Shown piece by piece: positions 25,133-34,224 of a stretch of DNA of 42,656 nt; positions within the stretch are counted from its first letter, which is position 1; each line of letters opens with the position of its first letter. This DNA comes from Actinobacillus sp. GTDB lineage: Bacteria > Pseudomonadota > Gammaproteobacteria > Enterobacterales > Pasteurellaceae. A program made the translations under genes and the position numbers. Location of the stretch: NCBI GenBank assembly GCA_020026115.1, contig JAHHQY010000008.1, forward strand, positions 1 to 42,656. The letters run 5' to 3'. The notes below the pieces were generated by a model. That model was not told the DNA's origin, searched no databases, and worked only from the letters and a program-made list of their open reading frames with translations.

Positions 25133-26941
25133 TTATTTTTTGTTTTTTTCCGGATGATACATCGCTTCAATTTGTTTTTTATAACGTTCTAAAATCACTT
25201 TACGTTTTAATTTTAAGGTTGGCGTAATTTCATTCATTTTCATGGTGAAAGCCTCTGGTAATAAAGTGAATTTTTTTACTTGCTCAAAACTTGGTAATTC
25301 TTTTTGCAATTTATGTAAACGTTTTTCAAATAAACGAATAATTTCCGCATGTTTAACTAAATCCATACGATTTTTGTATTCGATATTTAATTTTTTGGCA
25401 TGTTCTTCCAATACTTCAAAACTTGGCACAATTAACGCGGAAACATATTTTTTGGCATCAGCAATAATGGCAATTTGATCAACGAATTTATCTTTGCCAA
25501 TTTTGCCCTCTAAATATTGCGGTGCAATATATTTACCGGTAGAGGTTTTCATTAACTCTTTAATGCGTTCTGTAATATATAAATGCCCGTTTTCATCTAA
25601 ACGTCCCGCATCGCCCGTTCTTAAAAAACCGTCTTCTGTAAAGGCTTCTTTTGTGGCTTCTGCATTGTTGTAATAGCCACGCATAACCATTCCGCCTTTC
25701 ACTAAAATTTCATTATTTTCGCCAATTTTCACTTCACAATCTGGCATAAGTTGGCCGATAGAGTCCGCATTAAAATCCCCTTCTCGAATACAAGAAACGG
25801 TGGCGGTCGCTTCTGTTAAGCCATACCCTGCTTTCACATTTAAGCCCATGCTAAAGAAAAATGTGGCAATACTTGGCTCTAATTTTGCGCCCCCACAAGG
25901 CAACATACGCATATTTCCACCGGTAATGCTTCGTAATTTACTCAAAACTAATTTATCCGCTAAGGCAAATTGTTTGCGTAGGAAATAAGAAACTTTTTTG
26001 CCACGGCTGGCACGTTGGTAATAAGCATGGCCAATGGCTAAAGCCCAGTAGAAAACCACTCGGCGTAAAAGCGGGGCTTTATGTACATTATCCATAATGG
26101 CGCTATAAACTTTTTCATAAAAACGCGGAACTGCACACATCAATGTCGGTTTAACTTCCGTTAAAGCTTCGCGTACTTTGTGGGGATCTTCCAAGAAGCA
26201 ATTGACTGCGCCACGATGTAAAACAAAAGCCACCCAAGCACGTTCATAAACATGAGAAAGGGGTAAAAATGATAAGGATACATCGCGTTCATCAATCGTT
26301 TGTAAAGCCATATCATGGACTTTTAATTGATGGCCTAAGTTGGCGTAATCTAACATCACGCCTTTTGGATTTCCTGTGGTGCCTGAGGTGTAAATCAGCG
26401 TAAACAAATCATCCATACGTTTTTCGGCTAAACATTGTTCTAATTGTTGTTGCATGTTTGGATAACCTTCTGCAACAAAATCTTCCCAACTTTCCCCTAA
26501 AGGATGATCGCGTAAATCTAAGGACTTCATCGCCACAATTTTTTCTAAACTTGGACAAGTTTTGGCGGATTTAAGAGCTTCATCATATTGATGTTGATTG
26601 CCTACAAATAAAATTTTTATTTGTGCATCGTTAATAATATAAGCGGTTTGTTCTGCGGTATTCGTCCCATAAATTGGCACGGTAACGGCTCGAATTTGTA
26701 AAGTGGCGTAATCTGTTACCGTCCAACGTGGCATATTATTTGCAAAAATCCCCACTTTTTCTTGCACCCCCACGCCATGAGCTAATAATGCGCGTGAAAG
26801 ATGATCAATTTTTTGTAAAAAATCTTGCCAAGAAATATCTTGCCATTTCCCTGCGACTTGATGTCTTAAAGCAGGTTTTTGCGCTAATTTTTCGGCCTGC
26901 GAACGAATGCGTTCAATTAAATGATAAGTTAAGTTTTGCAT
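25133..26941 (-). CDS. Long-chain-fatty-acid-CoA ligase (AMP-forming)
   Basis: Adenylate-forming enzyme that activates fatty acids to acyl-CoA, probably peripheral to the inner membrane. It is 602 residues from the ATG at 26941, preceded by AGAGAGA. The frame stays open to 27220, but the extra 93 residues are unlike the family and cover the rplS terminator region. Motifs: the P-loop-like YTSGTTGNPKGVML, YGLTEATATVS, and the hinge motif RTGDAGRLDENGHLYITERIKELMKTS. It resembles the FAA1/FadD15-like ligases found in Haemophilus more than E. coli FadD, so I give no symbol. Monocistronic. Confidence 0.9.
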   Translation of the reverse strand: MQNLTYHLIERIRSQAEKLAQKPALRHQVAGKWQDISWQDFLQKIDHLSRALLAHGVGVQEKVGIFANNMPRWTVTDYATLQIRAVTVPIYGTNTAEQTAYIINDAQIKILFVGNQHQYDEALKSAKTCPSLEKIVAMKSLDLRDHPLGESWEDFVAEGYPNMQQQLEQCLAEKRMDDLFTLIYTSGTTGNPKGVMLDYANLGHQLKVHDMALQTIDERDVSLSFLPLSHVYERAWVAFVLHRGAVNCFLEDPHKVREALTEVKPTLMCAVPRFYEKVYSAIMDNVHKAPLLRRVVFYWALAIGHAYYQRASRGKKVSYFLRKQFALADKLVLSKLRSITGGNMRMLPCGGAKLEPSIATFFFSMGLNVKAGYGLTEATATVSCIREGDFNADSIGQLMPDCEVKIGENNEILVKGGMVMRGYYNNAEATKEAFTEDGFLRTGDAGRLDENGHLYITERIKELMKTSTGKYIAPQYLEGKIGKDKFVDQIAIIADAKKYVSALIVPSFEVLEEHAKKLNIEYKNRMDLVKHAEIIRLFEKRLHKLQKELPSFEQVKKFTLLPEAFTMKMNEITPTLKLKRKVILERYKKQIEAMYHPEKNKK

Positions 26942-27039
26942 ATCTCTCTCTGTTATTTGAGCTAACAACTGTGCGCTAATATAAAACAGAAACGAAAAAA
27001 AGGCGAATAAAAAATGCATTTTTCCCATTAAAAAAGGCC

Positions 27040-27056
27040 ACTCGCGCCGAATTTTT
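27040..27056 (+). repeat. Dispersed TCGCRCCGA element, ligase-rplS gap
   Basis: ACTCGCGCCGA plus A and a T5 run, between the start of the acyl-CoA ligase gene and the rplS terminator. Confidence 0.72.
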
Positions 27057-27083
27057 AGCTCATTTTTAGAAATTGAGCAATAA

Positions 27084-27111
27084 AAAAGGCTAAACCTAAG
27101 TTTAGCCTTTT
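27084..27111 (-). terminator. Rho-independent terminator of the rpsP-rplS operon
   Basis: AAAAGGCTAAAC (27084-27095) pairs perfectly with GTTTAGCCTTTT (27100-27111) around CTAA, past the rplS stop. Confidence 0.93.
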
Positions 27112-27134
27112 GCTTTGATAAAACGATCAAAAAA

Positions 27135-27488
27135 TTATTTTTTACCAAGACGTTCTTTGATACGTGCAGATTTACCTGAACGTTCACGTAAGTAGTAAAG
27201 TTTCGCTTGACGAACCGCACCTTTACGTTTCACGGTGATGCTGTCAATTACTGGTGAATGAGTTTGGAATACACGTTCAACGCCAACACCGTTAGATGTT
27301 TTGCGAAGAGTGAATGCGCTGTGCAAGCCACGGTTACGAATTGCAATAACCACGCCTTCGAATGCTTGTAAACGACGTTTACTTCCTTCAACAACCCATA
27401 CTTTAACTTCTAAAGTGTCACCAGGACGGAAGCTTGGTACGTCTTGTTTTAATTGTTCTTGTTCAATATTTTTAATGATGTTACTCAT
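27135..27488 (-). CDS. rplS: 50S ribosomal protein L19
   Basis: 117-residue protein at the 30S-50S interface. FRPGDTLEVKVWVVEGSKRRLQAFEG and the C-terminal LYYLRERSGKSARIKERL are diagnostic. Last gene of rpsP-rimM-trmD-rplS, 37 bp after trmD, and directly followed by a strong terminator. Confidence 0.98.
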   Translation of the reverse strand: MSNIIKNIEQEQLKQDVPSFRPGDTLEVKVWVVEGSKRRLQAFEGVVIAIRNRGLHSAFTLRKTSNGVGVERVFQTHSPVIDSITVKRKGAVRQAKLYYLRERSGKSARIKERLGKK

Positions 27489-27525
27489 AGTTTTTAAACC
27501 TTTTTTCCTAGGATTAACTGATTAA

Positions 27526-28290
27526 TCAACTCGCGCTTTGTTTCACTTCTTGCTTCACTTGCGCAAGCAATTTTCTTTGTTCGTCAGTCAGAGCTAGGCT
27601 TTCTAATAGCTCAGGGCGACGTTCCCACGTTCGTTTTAGCGACTGTTTTAAGCGCCATTTACGAATTTCTTCGTGGTTACCCGACATTAAAACCGGTGGT
27701 ACGGGTTTATTTTCAAGGATTTCAGGACGCGTATAATGCGGGCAGTCGAGCAAACCTTGTGCGAAAGAATCCTCTTGCGCTGATGCTTGTTTGCCCAGTA
27801 CGCCAGGGATAAATCGTGCCACGCTGTCAATTAACACCATCGCCGGTAATTCACCGCCTGTTAGTACATAATCGCCAATCGACCACTCCTCGTCGATTTC
27901 CGCTTCGATTAAGCGTTCGTCAATGCCTTCATAACGTCCGCAAACCAAAATTAAATTTTGATTTTTGGCCAAGGCTTCAACGCCTGCTTGATCAAGTTTT
28001 CGTCCTTGTGGGGAAAGATAAATCACTTTCACGCCATTTTTTGCTGAATCAGCGGGTACTGCCTCTTTAGCGGATTTAATCGCATCACGCAAAGGTTGCA
28101 CCATCATTAACATTCCCGGACCTCCGCCATAAGGGCGGTCATCAACGGTTTTATGTTTATCAAAGGTAAAATCGCGCGGATTCCAACATTGAATATTCAG
28201 CAAATCGTGCTTAATTGCACGACCCGTTACCCCAAATTCTGAAACAGCTTTAAACATTTCAGGGAAAAGACTAATAACCCCAATCCACAT
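27526..28290 (-). CDS. trmD: tRNA (guanine(37)-N1)-methyltransferase TrmD
   Basis: SPOUT-class enzyme that makes m1G37 next to the anticodon, preventing frameshifts. In 254 residues the trefoil-knot motifs are LSPQGRKLDQ, LVCGRYEGIDERLIE and SIGDYVLTGGELPAMVLIDSVAR, with the catalytic Asp in the last segment. The N terminus MWIGVISLFPEMF is typical. Third gene of the ribosomal operon. Confidence 0.98.
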   Translation of the reverse strand: MWIGVISLFPEMFKAVSEFGVTGRAIKHDLLNIQCWNPRDFTFDKHKTVDDRPYGGGPGMLMMVQPLRDAIKSAKEAVPADSAKNGVKVIYLSPQGRKLDQAGVEALAKNQNLILVCGRYEGIDERLIEAEIDEEWSIGDYVLTGGELPAMVLIDSVARFIPGVLGKQASAQEDSFAQGLLDCPHYTRPEILENKPVPPVLMSGNHEEIRKWRLKQSLKRTWERRPELLESLALTDEQRKLLAQVKQEVKQSAS

Positions 28291-28342
28291 AAAAATTCCT
28301 TGTGTTTAATGTTCGACCCAAAGCCGTTCAGTTTGCCTGAGT

Positions 28343-28870
28343 TTAGAAACCAGCGTCCCAATCCACTTCAATAGTCTTAGTGGTGAGATCGACTCTTTTA
28401 ACTACTTGTTCAAACAAAAACGGAATTAACCGTTCTTGTTTTCCGAAAGCATCTTTTATATTGGCTTTAACCACCAACACATCATTAGAGCCCGTTTCCA
28501 TTAATTCGGATACTTTCCCTAAATTGTAACCTTGTAAATTCATAACTTGGCAACCGATTAAATCGTGCCAATAAAAATCGCCGTCTTCTAACTCTGGAAA
28601 AACAGATAAATCCACGCCGATTTCTGCGTTTGTTAAGGTTTGTGCCATTTCACGATCATCTACGCCTTTTAATTTCGCGATAAATTCGTGGTTGTGGTGT
28701 TTAAAGCTTTCTAATTCAACTTGTTGCCATGTGCCTTTAATTTTTAAAAACCATGGTTGATAGTCAAAAATGCTTTCTGCTTGTTCTGTGGATGAATAAA
28801 CACGAAGCCAGCCACGGATACCATAAGTTGAACCAAGTTTACCTACGACTTCAATTTGTTGCTGTTCCAT
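28343..28870 (-). CDS. rimM: Ribosome maturation factor RimM
   Basis: Binds S19 and assists 30S head assembly. It is 175 residues from the ATG at 28870. A GTG three codons upstream (28879) overlaps the AGGTGA ribosome-binding site and is rejected. The N-terminal RimM domain has VVGKLGSTYGIRGWLRVYS; the C-terminal PRC-barrel contains YWHDLIGCQV and ends TKTIEVDWDAGF. It lies 20 bp after rpsP and 52 bp before trmD. Confidence 0.97.
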   Translation of the reverse strand: MEQQQIEVVGKLGSTYGIRGWLRVYSSTEQAESIFDYQPWFLKIKGTWQQVELESFKHHNHEFIAKLKGVDDREMAQTLTNAEIGVDLSVFPELEDGDFYWHDLIGCQVMNLQGYNLGKVSELMETGSNDVLVVKANIKDAFGKQERLIPFLFEQVVKRVDLTTKTIEVDWDAGF

Positions 28871-28890
28871 TTTATTCACCTATTCTGTAA

Positions 28891-29139
28891 TTAAGCGGCT
28901 TTACGCGCTTCTTTTACTAAGTTTGCAACACGATCAGAAAGTGATGCACCTTTTTCTAGCCATGCGTCAACGCGTTCTAAGTTTAAACGTAAACGTTCTG
29001 CTTGACCTTGAGCTAATGGGTTAAAAAAGCCAACACGTTCAATGAAACGGCCATCACGTGGGCAACGGCTGTCAGCTACAACGATTTGATAAAATGGGCG
29101 TTTTTTAGAACCGCCACGAGATAAACGAATGGTTACCAT
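28891..29139 (-). CDS. rpsP: 30S ribosomal protein S16
   Basis: 82-residue small-subunit protein. MVTIRLSRGGSKKRPFY and VADSRCPRDGRFIERVGFFNP are the family signature. First gene of rpsP-rimM-trmD-rplS; AGAGGAAGG precedes the start. A hairpin followed by T's lies in its leader (29173-29191). Confidence 0.98.
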   Translation of the reverse strand: MVTIRLSRGGSKKRPFYQIVVADSRCPRDGRFIERVGFFNPLAQGQAERLRLNLERVDAWLEKGASLSDRVANLVKEARKAA

Positions 29140-29160
29140 AACCTTCCTCTAATAATTAAA

Positions 29161-29191
29161 ACTAAAAGAAAACCCACATCGAAGGAGTGGG
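29161..29191 (-). promoter_or_regulatory. Leader hairpin of the rpsP operon, attenuator-like
   Basis: Read on minus: CCCAC (29187-29191), nine bases, GTGGG (29173-29177), then TTTTCTTTT. It lies between the promoter at 29236-29263 and the rpsP start, so it could pause or end transcripts early. The stem is only five base pairs. Confidence 0.4.
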
Positions 29192-29235
29192 ATTGCTTAC
29201 TTTTTTCTCTGTATATATAGACAAAAAGCGAACGA

Positions 29236-29263
29236 ATTATACAGAAAATCCTAACTTTTGCAA
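29236..29263 (-). promoter_or_regulatory. sigma70 promoter of rpsP-rimM-trmD-rplS
   Basis: Read on minus: TTGCAA (29258-29263), 16-base spacer, perfect TATAAT (29236-29241), about 90 bases before rpsP. Confidence 0.75.
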
Positions 29264-29287
29264 GATAATTGTGCGTTATTTCCCAAG

Positions 29288-29306
29288 CTCGCACCGAAAT
29301 TTTGCC
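29288..29306 (+). repeat. Dispersed TCGCRCCGA element, rpsP-metK gap
   Basis: CTCGCACCGA, A, A, T-run and GCC, lying between the two divergent promoters. A near-consensus intergenic copy. Confidence 0.75.
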
Positions 29307-29324
29307 TTTTTATTCTGCTTTTTC

Positions 29325-29352
29325 TTGTGTTTTAGTGCCAAAAGCGTATTAT
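29325..29352 (+). promoter_or_regulatory. Probable sigma70 promoter of metK
   Basis: TTGTGT (29325-29330), 16-base spacer, TATTAT (29347-29352), about 47 bases before the metK start. Confidence 0.5.
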
Positions 29353-29399
29353 AGCCGTCCATACGTTTACACATCTAAATAAAAAGGGAAATCCCATTT

Positions 29400-30554
29400 A
29401 TGTCAACTTATTTATTTACTTCTGAATCGGTATCAGAAGGCCATCCTGATAAAATCGCTGACCAAATTTCTGATGCGGTTTTAGATGAAATTTTAAAACA
29501 AGACCCTAAAGCACGCGTTGCTTGCGAAACCTATGTAAAAACAGGTATGGCGCTTGTAGGTGGTGAAATTACGACCTCAGCTTGGGTAGATATTGAAAAC
29601 TTAACACGCGAAGTGATTTGCGATATCGGTTATAACAGTTCTGATATGGGCTTTGATGGCCACTCTTGCGCAGTATTAAATGCTATCGGTAAACAATCTT
29701 CCGATATTAACCAAGGTGTTGACCGTGAAACCCCATTAGAACAAGGTGCTGGCGACCAAGGAATTATGTTTGGTTATGCGACAAACGAAACCGATGTATT
29801 TATGCCTGCGGCCATTACTTACGCACACCGTTTAATGGAACGTCAAGCAGAAGTACGTAAAAACGGCACTTTAGATTGGTTACGTCCTGATGCGAAAAGC
29901 CAAGTCACATTAAAATATGAAAACGGTAAAGCTGTTGGAATTGATGCGGTGGTTCTTTCTACTCAACACGCTGCGCACATCGAACAAAAAGCATTACACG
30001 AAGCGGTGATGGATGAAATCATCAAACCTGTTTTACCAAGCGAGTTAATTTCTAAAGATACGAAATTCTTCATTAACCCAACAGGTCGTTTCGTTATCGG
30101 TGGGCCTATGGGAGATTGTGGTTTAACGGGTCGTAAAATTATCGTTGATACCTACGGCGGTGCTGCTCGTCACGGTGGCGGTGCATTCTCAGGTAAAGAT
30201 CCATCAAAAGTTGACCGCTCTGCCGCTTATGCTGCACGTTATGTTGCGAAAAATATCGTTGCTGCAGGTTTAGCCGATCGTTGTGAAATTCAACTTTCTT
30301 ACGCCATTGGTGTTGCTGAACCAACCTCTATCATGGTAGAAACCTTCGGTACTGCAAAAGTAGACGAAAGTTTATTAGTCAGTTTAGTGCGTGAACATTT
30401 TGATTTACGCCCTTACGGTTTAATTAAAATGTTAGATTTAATTCAACCAATTTATCGTGAAACCGCAGCTTATGGCCATTTCGGTCGCGAACAATTCCCT
30501 TGGGAAAAAATTGACCGCGCAGAAGAATTACGTTTCGCTGCTGGTTTAAAATAA
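29400..30554 (+). CDS. metK: S-adenosylmethionine synthetase MetK
   Basis: Makes SAM from methionine and ATP. It has 384 residues, the same as E. coli. The N-terminal FTSESVSEGHPDKIADQISDAV has the ATP/Mg2+ His-Pro-Asp; GAGDQGIMFGYA (from about residue 117) and GGGAFSGKDPSKVDRSAAY are the two family signatures. It is followed by its own terminator. SAM feeds the methyltransferases of this window (TrmD, RlmC) among many others. Confidence 0.98.
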   Translation: MSTYLFTSESVSEGHPDKIADQISDAVLDEILKQDPKARVACETYVKTGMALVGGEITTSAWVDIENLTREVICDIGYNSSDMGFDGHSCAVLNAIGKQSSDINQGVDRETPLEQGAGDQGIMFGYATNETDVFMPAAITYAHRLMERQAEVRKNGTLDWLRPDAKSQVTLKYENGKAVGIDAVVLSTQHAAHIEQKALHEAVMDEIIKPVLPSELISKDTKFFINPTGRFVIGGPMGDCGLTGRKIIVDTYGGAARHGGGAFSGKDPSKVDRSAAYAARYVAKNIVAAGLADRCEIQLSYAIGVAEPTSIMVETFGTAKVDESLLVSLVREHFDLRPYGLIKMLDLIQPIYRETAAYGHFGREQFPWEKIDRAEELRFAAGLK

Positions 30555-30570
30555 TCTTTTTTTCGTTGTT

Positions 30571-30598
30571 AAGGCTCGTTTTTACGAGCCTTTTTTTT
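30571..30598 (+). terminator. Rho-independent terminator of metK
   Basis: GGCTCG (30573-30578) pairs with CGAGCC (30585-30590), followed by eight T's. Confidence 0.93.
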
Positions 30599-30620
30599 CA
30601 GACTTTTAGCCTAATTTTTT

Positions 30621-31121
30621 ATGTTGCAAGCAAAAATAACTGACGATAAGCTTTTACAAGCACAAATTCAAAAACGCATTGAAGATTGTGTCACCTTGGC
30701 TGAAAAAGCCTTTCAGCGTACCTTTAAGCCACCTCGTTTTAATTTTCGCTTACGAGGCGTGAAAGCGGGCGTGGCTTATTTGATGCAAAATGAAATTCGT
30801 CTTAATCCAATTTTATGCCAAGAAAATCCCACTGAATTTTTACAACAAATTGTGCCTCACGAAGTGGCGCATTTAATTGCTTTTCAACAGTTTGGCCAAG
30901 TTAAACCGCACGGTAAAGAATGGCAATTTATTATGCAAAGTCTTTTTCATTGCCCCGCGCAAGTTCGTCATCGCTTAAACACGGCAAATGTGCAAGGCAA
31001 AACTTATGCCTATCGTTGTGCTTGTCAAACTCATCAACTGTCGGTTTTTCGTCAAAAGCGGATTTTAAAAGGCGCACGCTATTTTTGTCGTCGTTGTGGC
31101 GAATCTTTAACGCCCGCTTAA
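30621..31121 (+). CDS. sprT: SprT-family zinc metalloprotease-like protein
   Basis: 166-residue SprT-like protein with the zincin motif HEVAH (80-84). A C-terminal zinc ribbon (CACQTH and CRRCGES, four cysteines in two pairs) matches E. coli SprT (165 aa). Eukaryotic SPRTN relatives degrade DNA-protein crosslinks; the bacterial role is not well defined. The start at 30621 follows the metK terminator closely and lacks an obvious ribosome-binding site, so expression may be low. A separate transcript from metK is likely. Confidence 0.9.
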   Translation: MLQAKITDDKLLQAQIQKRIEDCVTLAEKAFQRTFKPPRFNFRLRGVKAGVAYLMQNEIRLNPILCQENPTEFLQQIVPHEVAHLIAFQQFGQVKPHGKEWQFIMQSLFHCPAQVRHRLNTANVQGKTYAYRCACQTHQLSVFRQKRILKGARYFCRRCGESLTPA

Positions 31122-31131
31122 ATCTTTTTTT

Positions 31132-31142
31132 TCGGCGCGAGT
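31132..31142 (-). repeat. Dispersed TCGCRCCGA element, sprT-ileS gap
   Basis: TCGGCGCGAGT preceded by a T-run on plus, i.e. ACTCGCGCCGA followed by A's on minus, ten bases past the sprT stop. Confidence 0.7.
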
Positions 31143-31171
31143 CGAATTTTTTACTCTAAGAAAGATAAAAA

Positions 31172-31193
31172 AAAGCCCGCAAATGCGGGCTTT
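31172..31193 (-). terminator. Terminator between sprT and ileS
   Basis: AAAGCCCGC (31172-31180) pairs with GCGGGCTTT (31185-31193) around AAAT. On minus a T-run follows, so it mainly serves ileS, but it can act both ways. Confidence 0.92.
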
Positions 31194-31208
31194 AAATTTT
31201 TAACTTTT

Positions 31209-34019
31209 TTATGCGAAATGACGTACTTCACCATCACCTGCTACATTTTCTACGCAACGAGCGCATAATGTTGGGTGAGCTTGGTTTTCGCCAACGGTCG
31301 CAGAATAATGCCAACAACGCGGGCATTTTTCACTTGCAGAATGAACCACTTTCACGGCTAAGCCTGGAAGTTCGCCTTCGGCAACATCTGCTTGCGCTAA
31401 TGGTTTCACTTCTGCTTTAGAGGTAATTAAAACGAAGCGTAATTCATCACTAAGTTGATTTAATAAGGCCATCATTTCATCGTTTACATATAAAGTCACC
31501 TCTGCTTCTAAAGCCCCACCGATAATTTTATCGTTACGCGCTTGTTCTAACACACGGTTGACTTCATTACGAATTTTTTGAATTTCTTGCCAGTAAGCGT
31601 CATTCATTTTTTCGTTGTCATTTAATGCAAATAAGCCTTCGTAAAATTCTTCTGTAAAGACAAATTCCGCACGTTTACCTGGTAAAGCTGACCAAATTTC
31701 ATCTGCGGTGAAAGAAAGAATTGGCGCAATCCAACGTACTAAACCTTCAGCAATGTGCCATAAAGCGGTTTGTGCGCTACGGCGAGCAAGGCTGTCTGCT
31801 TTCGTTGTATATTGACGATCTTTAATGATATCTAAATAGAAAGAACCCATTTCCACAGAACAGAATTTCATTAAACGTTGTACTACGGCGTGGAATTGAT
31901 AGTTTTCGTAATCCGCTTGAATTTCTTCTTGCGCACGGAAAGCACAATCAACAGCCCAACGATCTAATGGTAACATTTCTTCTGCGCTGACTTTATCCAC
32001 TTCAGGATTAAAGCCGTTTAAGTTCGCTAATAAGAAACGCGCAGTATTACGAATACGGCGATAGCTGTCTGCTGCGCGTTTTAAGATTTCATCAGAAACG
32101 GTCATTTCACCTGTATAATCGGTAGACGCAACCCAAAGACGTAGAATATCAGCGCCGAATTTATCCATCACTTCTTGTGGTGTGACGATATTACCGATGG
32201 ATTTCGACATTTTACGGCCTTTACCATCTACGGTGAAGCCATGGGTTAATACTTGTTTATATGGTGCTTTATGATCGGTTGCCGTAGAAAGCATTAATGA
32301 AGACATAAACCAACCACGATGTTGATCCGAACCTTCTAAATAAAGATCAATTTCTGCGCCATTAAATTCTGGGCGATTTTGCACAACGGAATAATAGGTA
32401 GAACCCGAGTCAAACCAAACATCTAAAGTATCGCGTACTTTCATGTATTTATCGGCATCTTCACCTAAAAGTGCTTTTTCATCTAAATCCCACCAAGCTT
32501 GAATACCCTCTTTTTCTACACGTTTTGCCACTTCTTCAATCAGCTCAACGGTACGCGGATGTAATTCTTCGGTTTCTTTATTGATGAATAATGCCACAGG
32601 CACGCCCCAAGTACGTTGACGAGAAATACACCAGTCTGGGCGGTTTTCCACCATTTTTTCAATACGCGCTTGACCCCATTCTGGAATCCAACGTACTGAT
32701 TTAATTTCACCTAATGCTTTTTCGCGTAATCCTTGTTTTTCCATACCGATAAACCATTGTGGTGTTGCACGGAAAATAATCGGGGTTTTATGACGCCAGC
32801 AATGTGGATAGCTGTGACGAATATTCGCAACTTTTAATAATGCGCCTACTTCTTTTAATTTTTCAATGACCACAGGGTTCGCTTCAAAAACTTTTAAGCC
32901 TGCAAAAAATTCAGCTTTTTCGCTAAATAAACCGTCATTATTGATTAAACCAACCATGCTTACGCCGTTTTGTTGGCAAACATTAAAGTCTTCTAAACCG
33001 TGGTCTGGTGCTGCGTGTACTAAACCTGTACCGCCGTCTGTTGTAACGTGGTCACCTAAAATAAAAGGTACGTTATAAGCATAGAATGGATGTTTAAATT
33101 CTAAACCATTTAAGTCTTTACCTTTAGCTTGACCTAAAACTTCAAGTTCGCCTAACTCTAATTCTTTTTGGTTGGCTTCAACTAAATCGCTGGCAAAAAT
33201 AAAGGTACGATCGCCTGCTTTAACTAATTGATAATCTAAATCTTCATGCAATGTAATTGCACGGTTAGAAGGAATAGTCCAAGGGGTTGTAGTCCAGATA
33301 ACCGCTTCAACGTTATCCACATTCGCGCCGAATTTTTCGCTCACTTTTTGTGAATCGACCGCTTTGAATGCAACGTAGATAGATGGCGATGTTTTATCTT
33401 CATATTCTACTTCCGCTTCCGCTAAAGATGAGGCGCAATCTAAACACCAATGAACGGGTTTGTAACCTTTGTATAAGTGACCGTTACTCACCACTTTACC
33501 AAAAGCACGAATAATATTTGCTTCTGTATCAAAATCCATTGTTAAGTACGGATTTTCCCAATCCGCTAAAACGCCTAAGCGGATAAAATCTTTACGTTGT
33601 GCGTCCACTTGGCTTTGCGCGTATTTACGACATTCTTGACGAAATTCTGCCGCGCTCACTTTTTGATTAGGTTTACCTACAATCCCTTCTACTTTTAATT
33701 CAATAGGTAGACCGTGACAGTCCCAACCTGGAATATATGGGCAGTCGTAACCTAATGCTGTTTTTGATTTAAGAATAATGTCTTTTAAAATTTTATTAAC
33801 AGAGTGACCAATATGGATTGCACCGTTGGCATAAGGAGGGCCATCATGCAAAATAAAAGATTTTTTGCCTTTGGCAGATTGACGAATTTTTTGGTAGAGA
33901 TTTTTTTCATACCAGTTTTCTAACATTTTTGGTTCACGTTTCACCAAATTCCCACGCATTGGAAAATCTGTTTCTGGCAGATTTAGCGTGTCTTTATAAT
34001 CAGTTGTTTGCTCTGTCAT
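31209..34019 (-). CDS. ileS: Isoleucyl-tRNA synthetase
   Basis: Class I synthetase of 936 residues (E. coli 938), charging tRNA-Ile with editing of valine. HIGH is at 69-72 (GAIHIGHSVNK), KMSKS is in GKGRKMSKSIGN, and the editing domain contains WTTTPWTIPSNRA. The C-terminal zinc finger is CPRCWHYS...CARCVENV. There is no T-box, as expected in a gamma-proteobacterium. The element word occurs at 33323-33331 (KFGAN). The downstream terminator is at 31172-31193. Confidence 0.98.
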   Translation of the reverse strand: MTEQTTDYKDTLNLPETDFPMRGNLVKREPKMLENWYEKNLYQKIRQSAKGKKSFILHDGPPYANGAIHIGHSVNKILKDIILKSKTALGYDCPYIPGWDCHGLPIELKVEGIVGKPNQKVSAAEFRQECRKYAQSQVDAQRKDFIRLGVLADWENPYLTMDFDTEANIIRAFGKVVSNGHLYKGYKPVHWCLDCASSLAEAEVEYEDKTSPSIYVAFKAVDSQKVSEKFGANVDNVEAVIWTTTPWTIPSNRAITLHEDLDYQLVKAGDRTFIFASDLVEANQKELELGELEVLGQAKGKDLNGLEFKHPFYAYNVPFILGDHVTTDGGTGLVHAAPDHGLEDFNVCQQNGVSMVGLINNDGLFSEKAEFFAGLKVFEANPVVIEKLKEVGALLKVANIRHSYPHCWRHKTPIIFRATPQWFIGMEKQGLREKALGEIKSVRWIPEWGQARIEKMVENRPDWCISRQRTWGVPVALFINKETEELHPRTVELIEEVAKRVEKEGIQAWWDLDEKALLGEDADKYMKVRDTLDVWFDSGSTYYSVVQNRPEFNGAEIDLYLEGSDQHRGWFMSSLMLSTATDHKAPYKQVLTHGFTVDGKGRKMSKSIGNIVTPQEVMDKFGADILRLWVASTDYTGEMTVSDEILKRAADSYRRIRNTARFLLANLNGFNPEVDKVSAEEMLPLDRWAVDCAFRAQEEIQADYENYQFHAVVQRLMKFCSVEMGSFYLDIIKDRQYTTKADSLARRSAQTALWHIAEGLVRWIAPILSFTADEIWSALPGKRAEFVFTEEFYEGLFALNDNEKMNDAYWQEIQKIRNEVNRVLEQARNDKIIGGALEAEVTLYVNDEMMALLNQLSDELRFVLITSKAEVKPLAQADVAEGELPGLAVKVVHSASEKCPRCWHYSATVGENQAHPTLCARCVENVAGDGEVRHFA

Positions 34020-34063
34020 TGGTTAATTCCATTTAGTTTTACTTTTTACAAAGTGTTGTGTTA

Positions 34064-34224
34064 ATAAAATTGTGTGTTAATAAAAATTAAAAAAAAAAGC
34101 TTTTTTGCATTATAAGCACAAAAAAACCGAGATGAAAAGACAATAAAAGCAATTATTGGCAAAAAAACAAACTCGCAGTGAATTTTTATCGCGCTTTTCA
34201 GCGCGAGTTTGTTTTTATGCCGTC
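34064..34224. other. Gap between ileS and yggS
   Basis: Contains the long inverted repeat at 34164-34215. The rest is A-rich, without a gene or a clear ileS promoter that I can defend. Confidence 0.5.
34164..34215 (-). terminator. Terminator of yggS built from two degenerate facing element copies
   Basis: CAAACTCGC (34168-34176) pairs with GCGAGTTTG (34203-34211), extended by flanking A/T pairs, with an inner GCGC/GCGC stem; seven T's follow on minus. The arms are ACTCGCAGTGAATTTTT and, inverted, TCAGCGCGAGT, each one or two bases from the element. Confidence 0.75.

Noticed and set aside
26942..27220. 93-residue N-terminal extension of the acyl-CoA ligase reading frame
   Set aside because: No family similarity, covers a dispersed element and the rplS terminator, and a plausible ribosome-binding site precedes the ATG at 26941.
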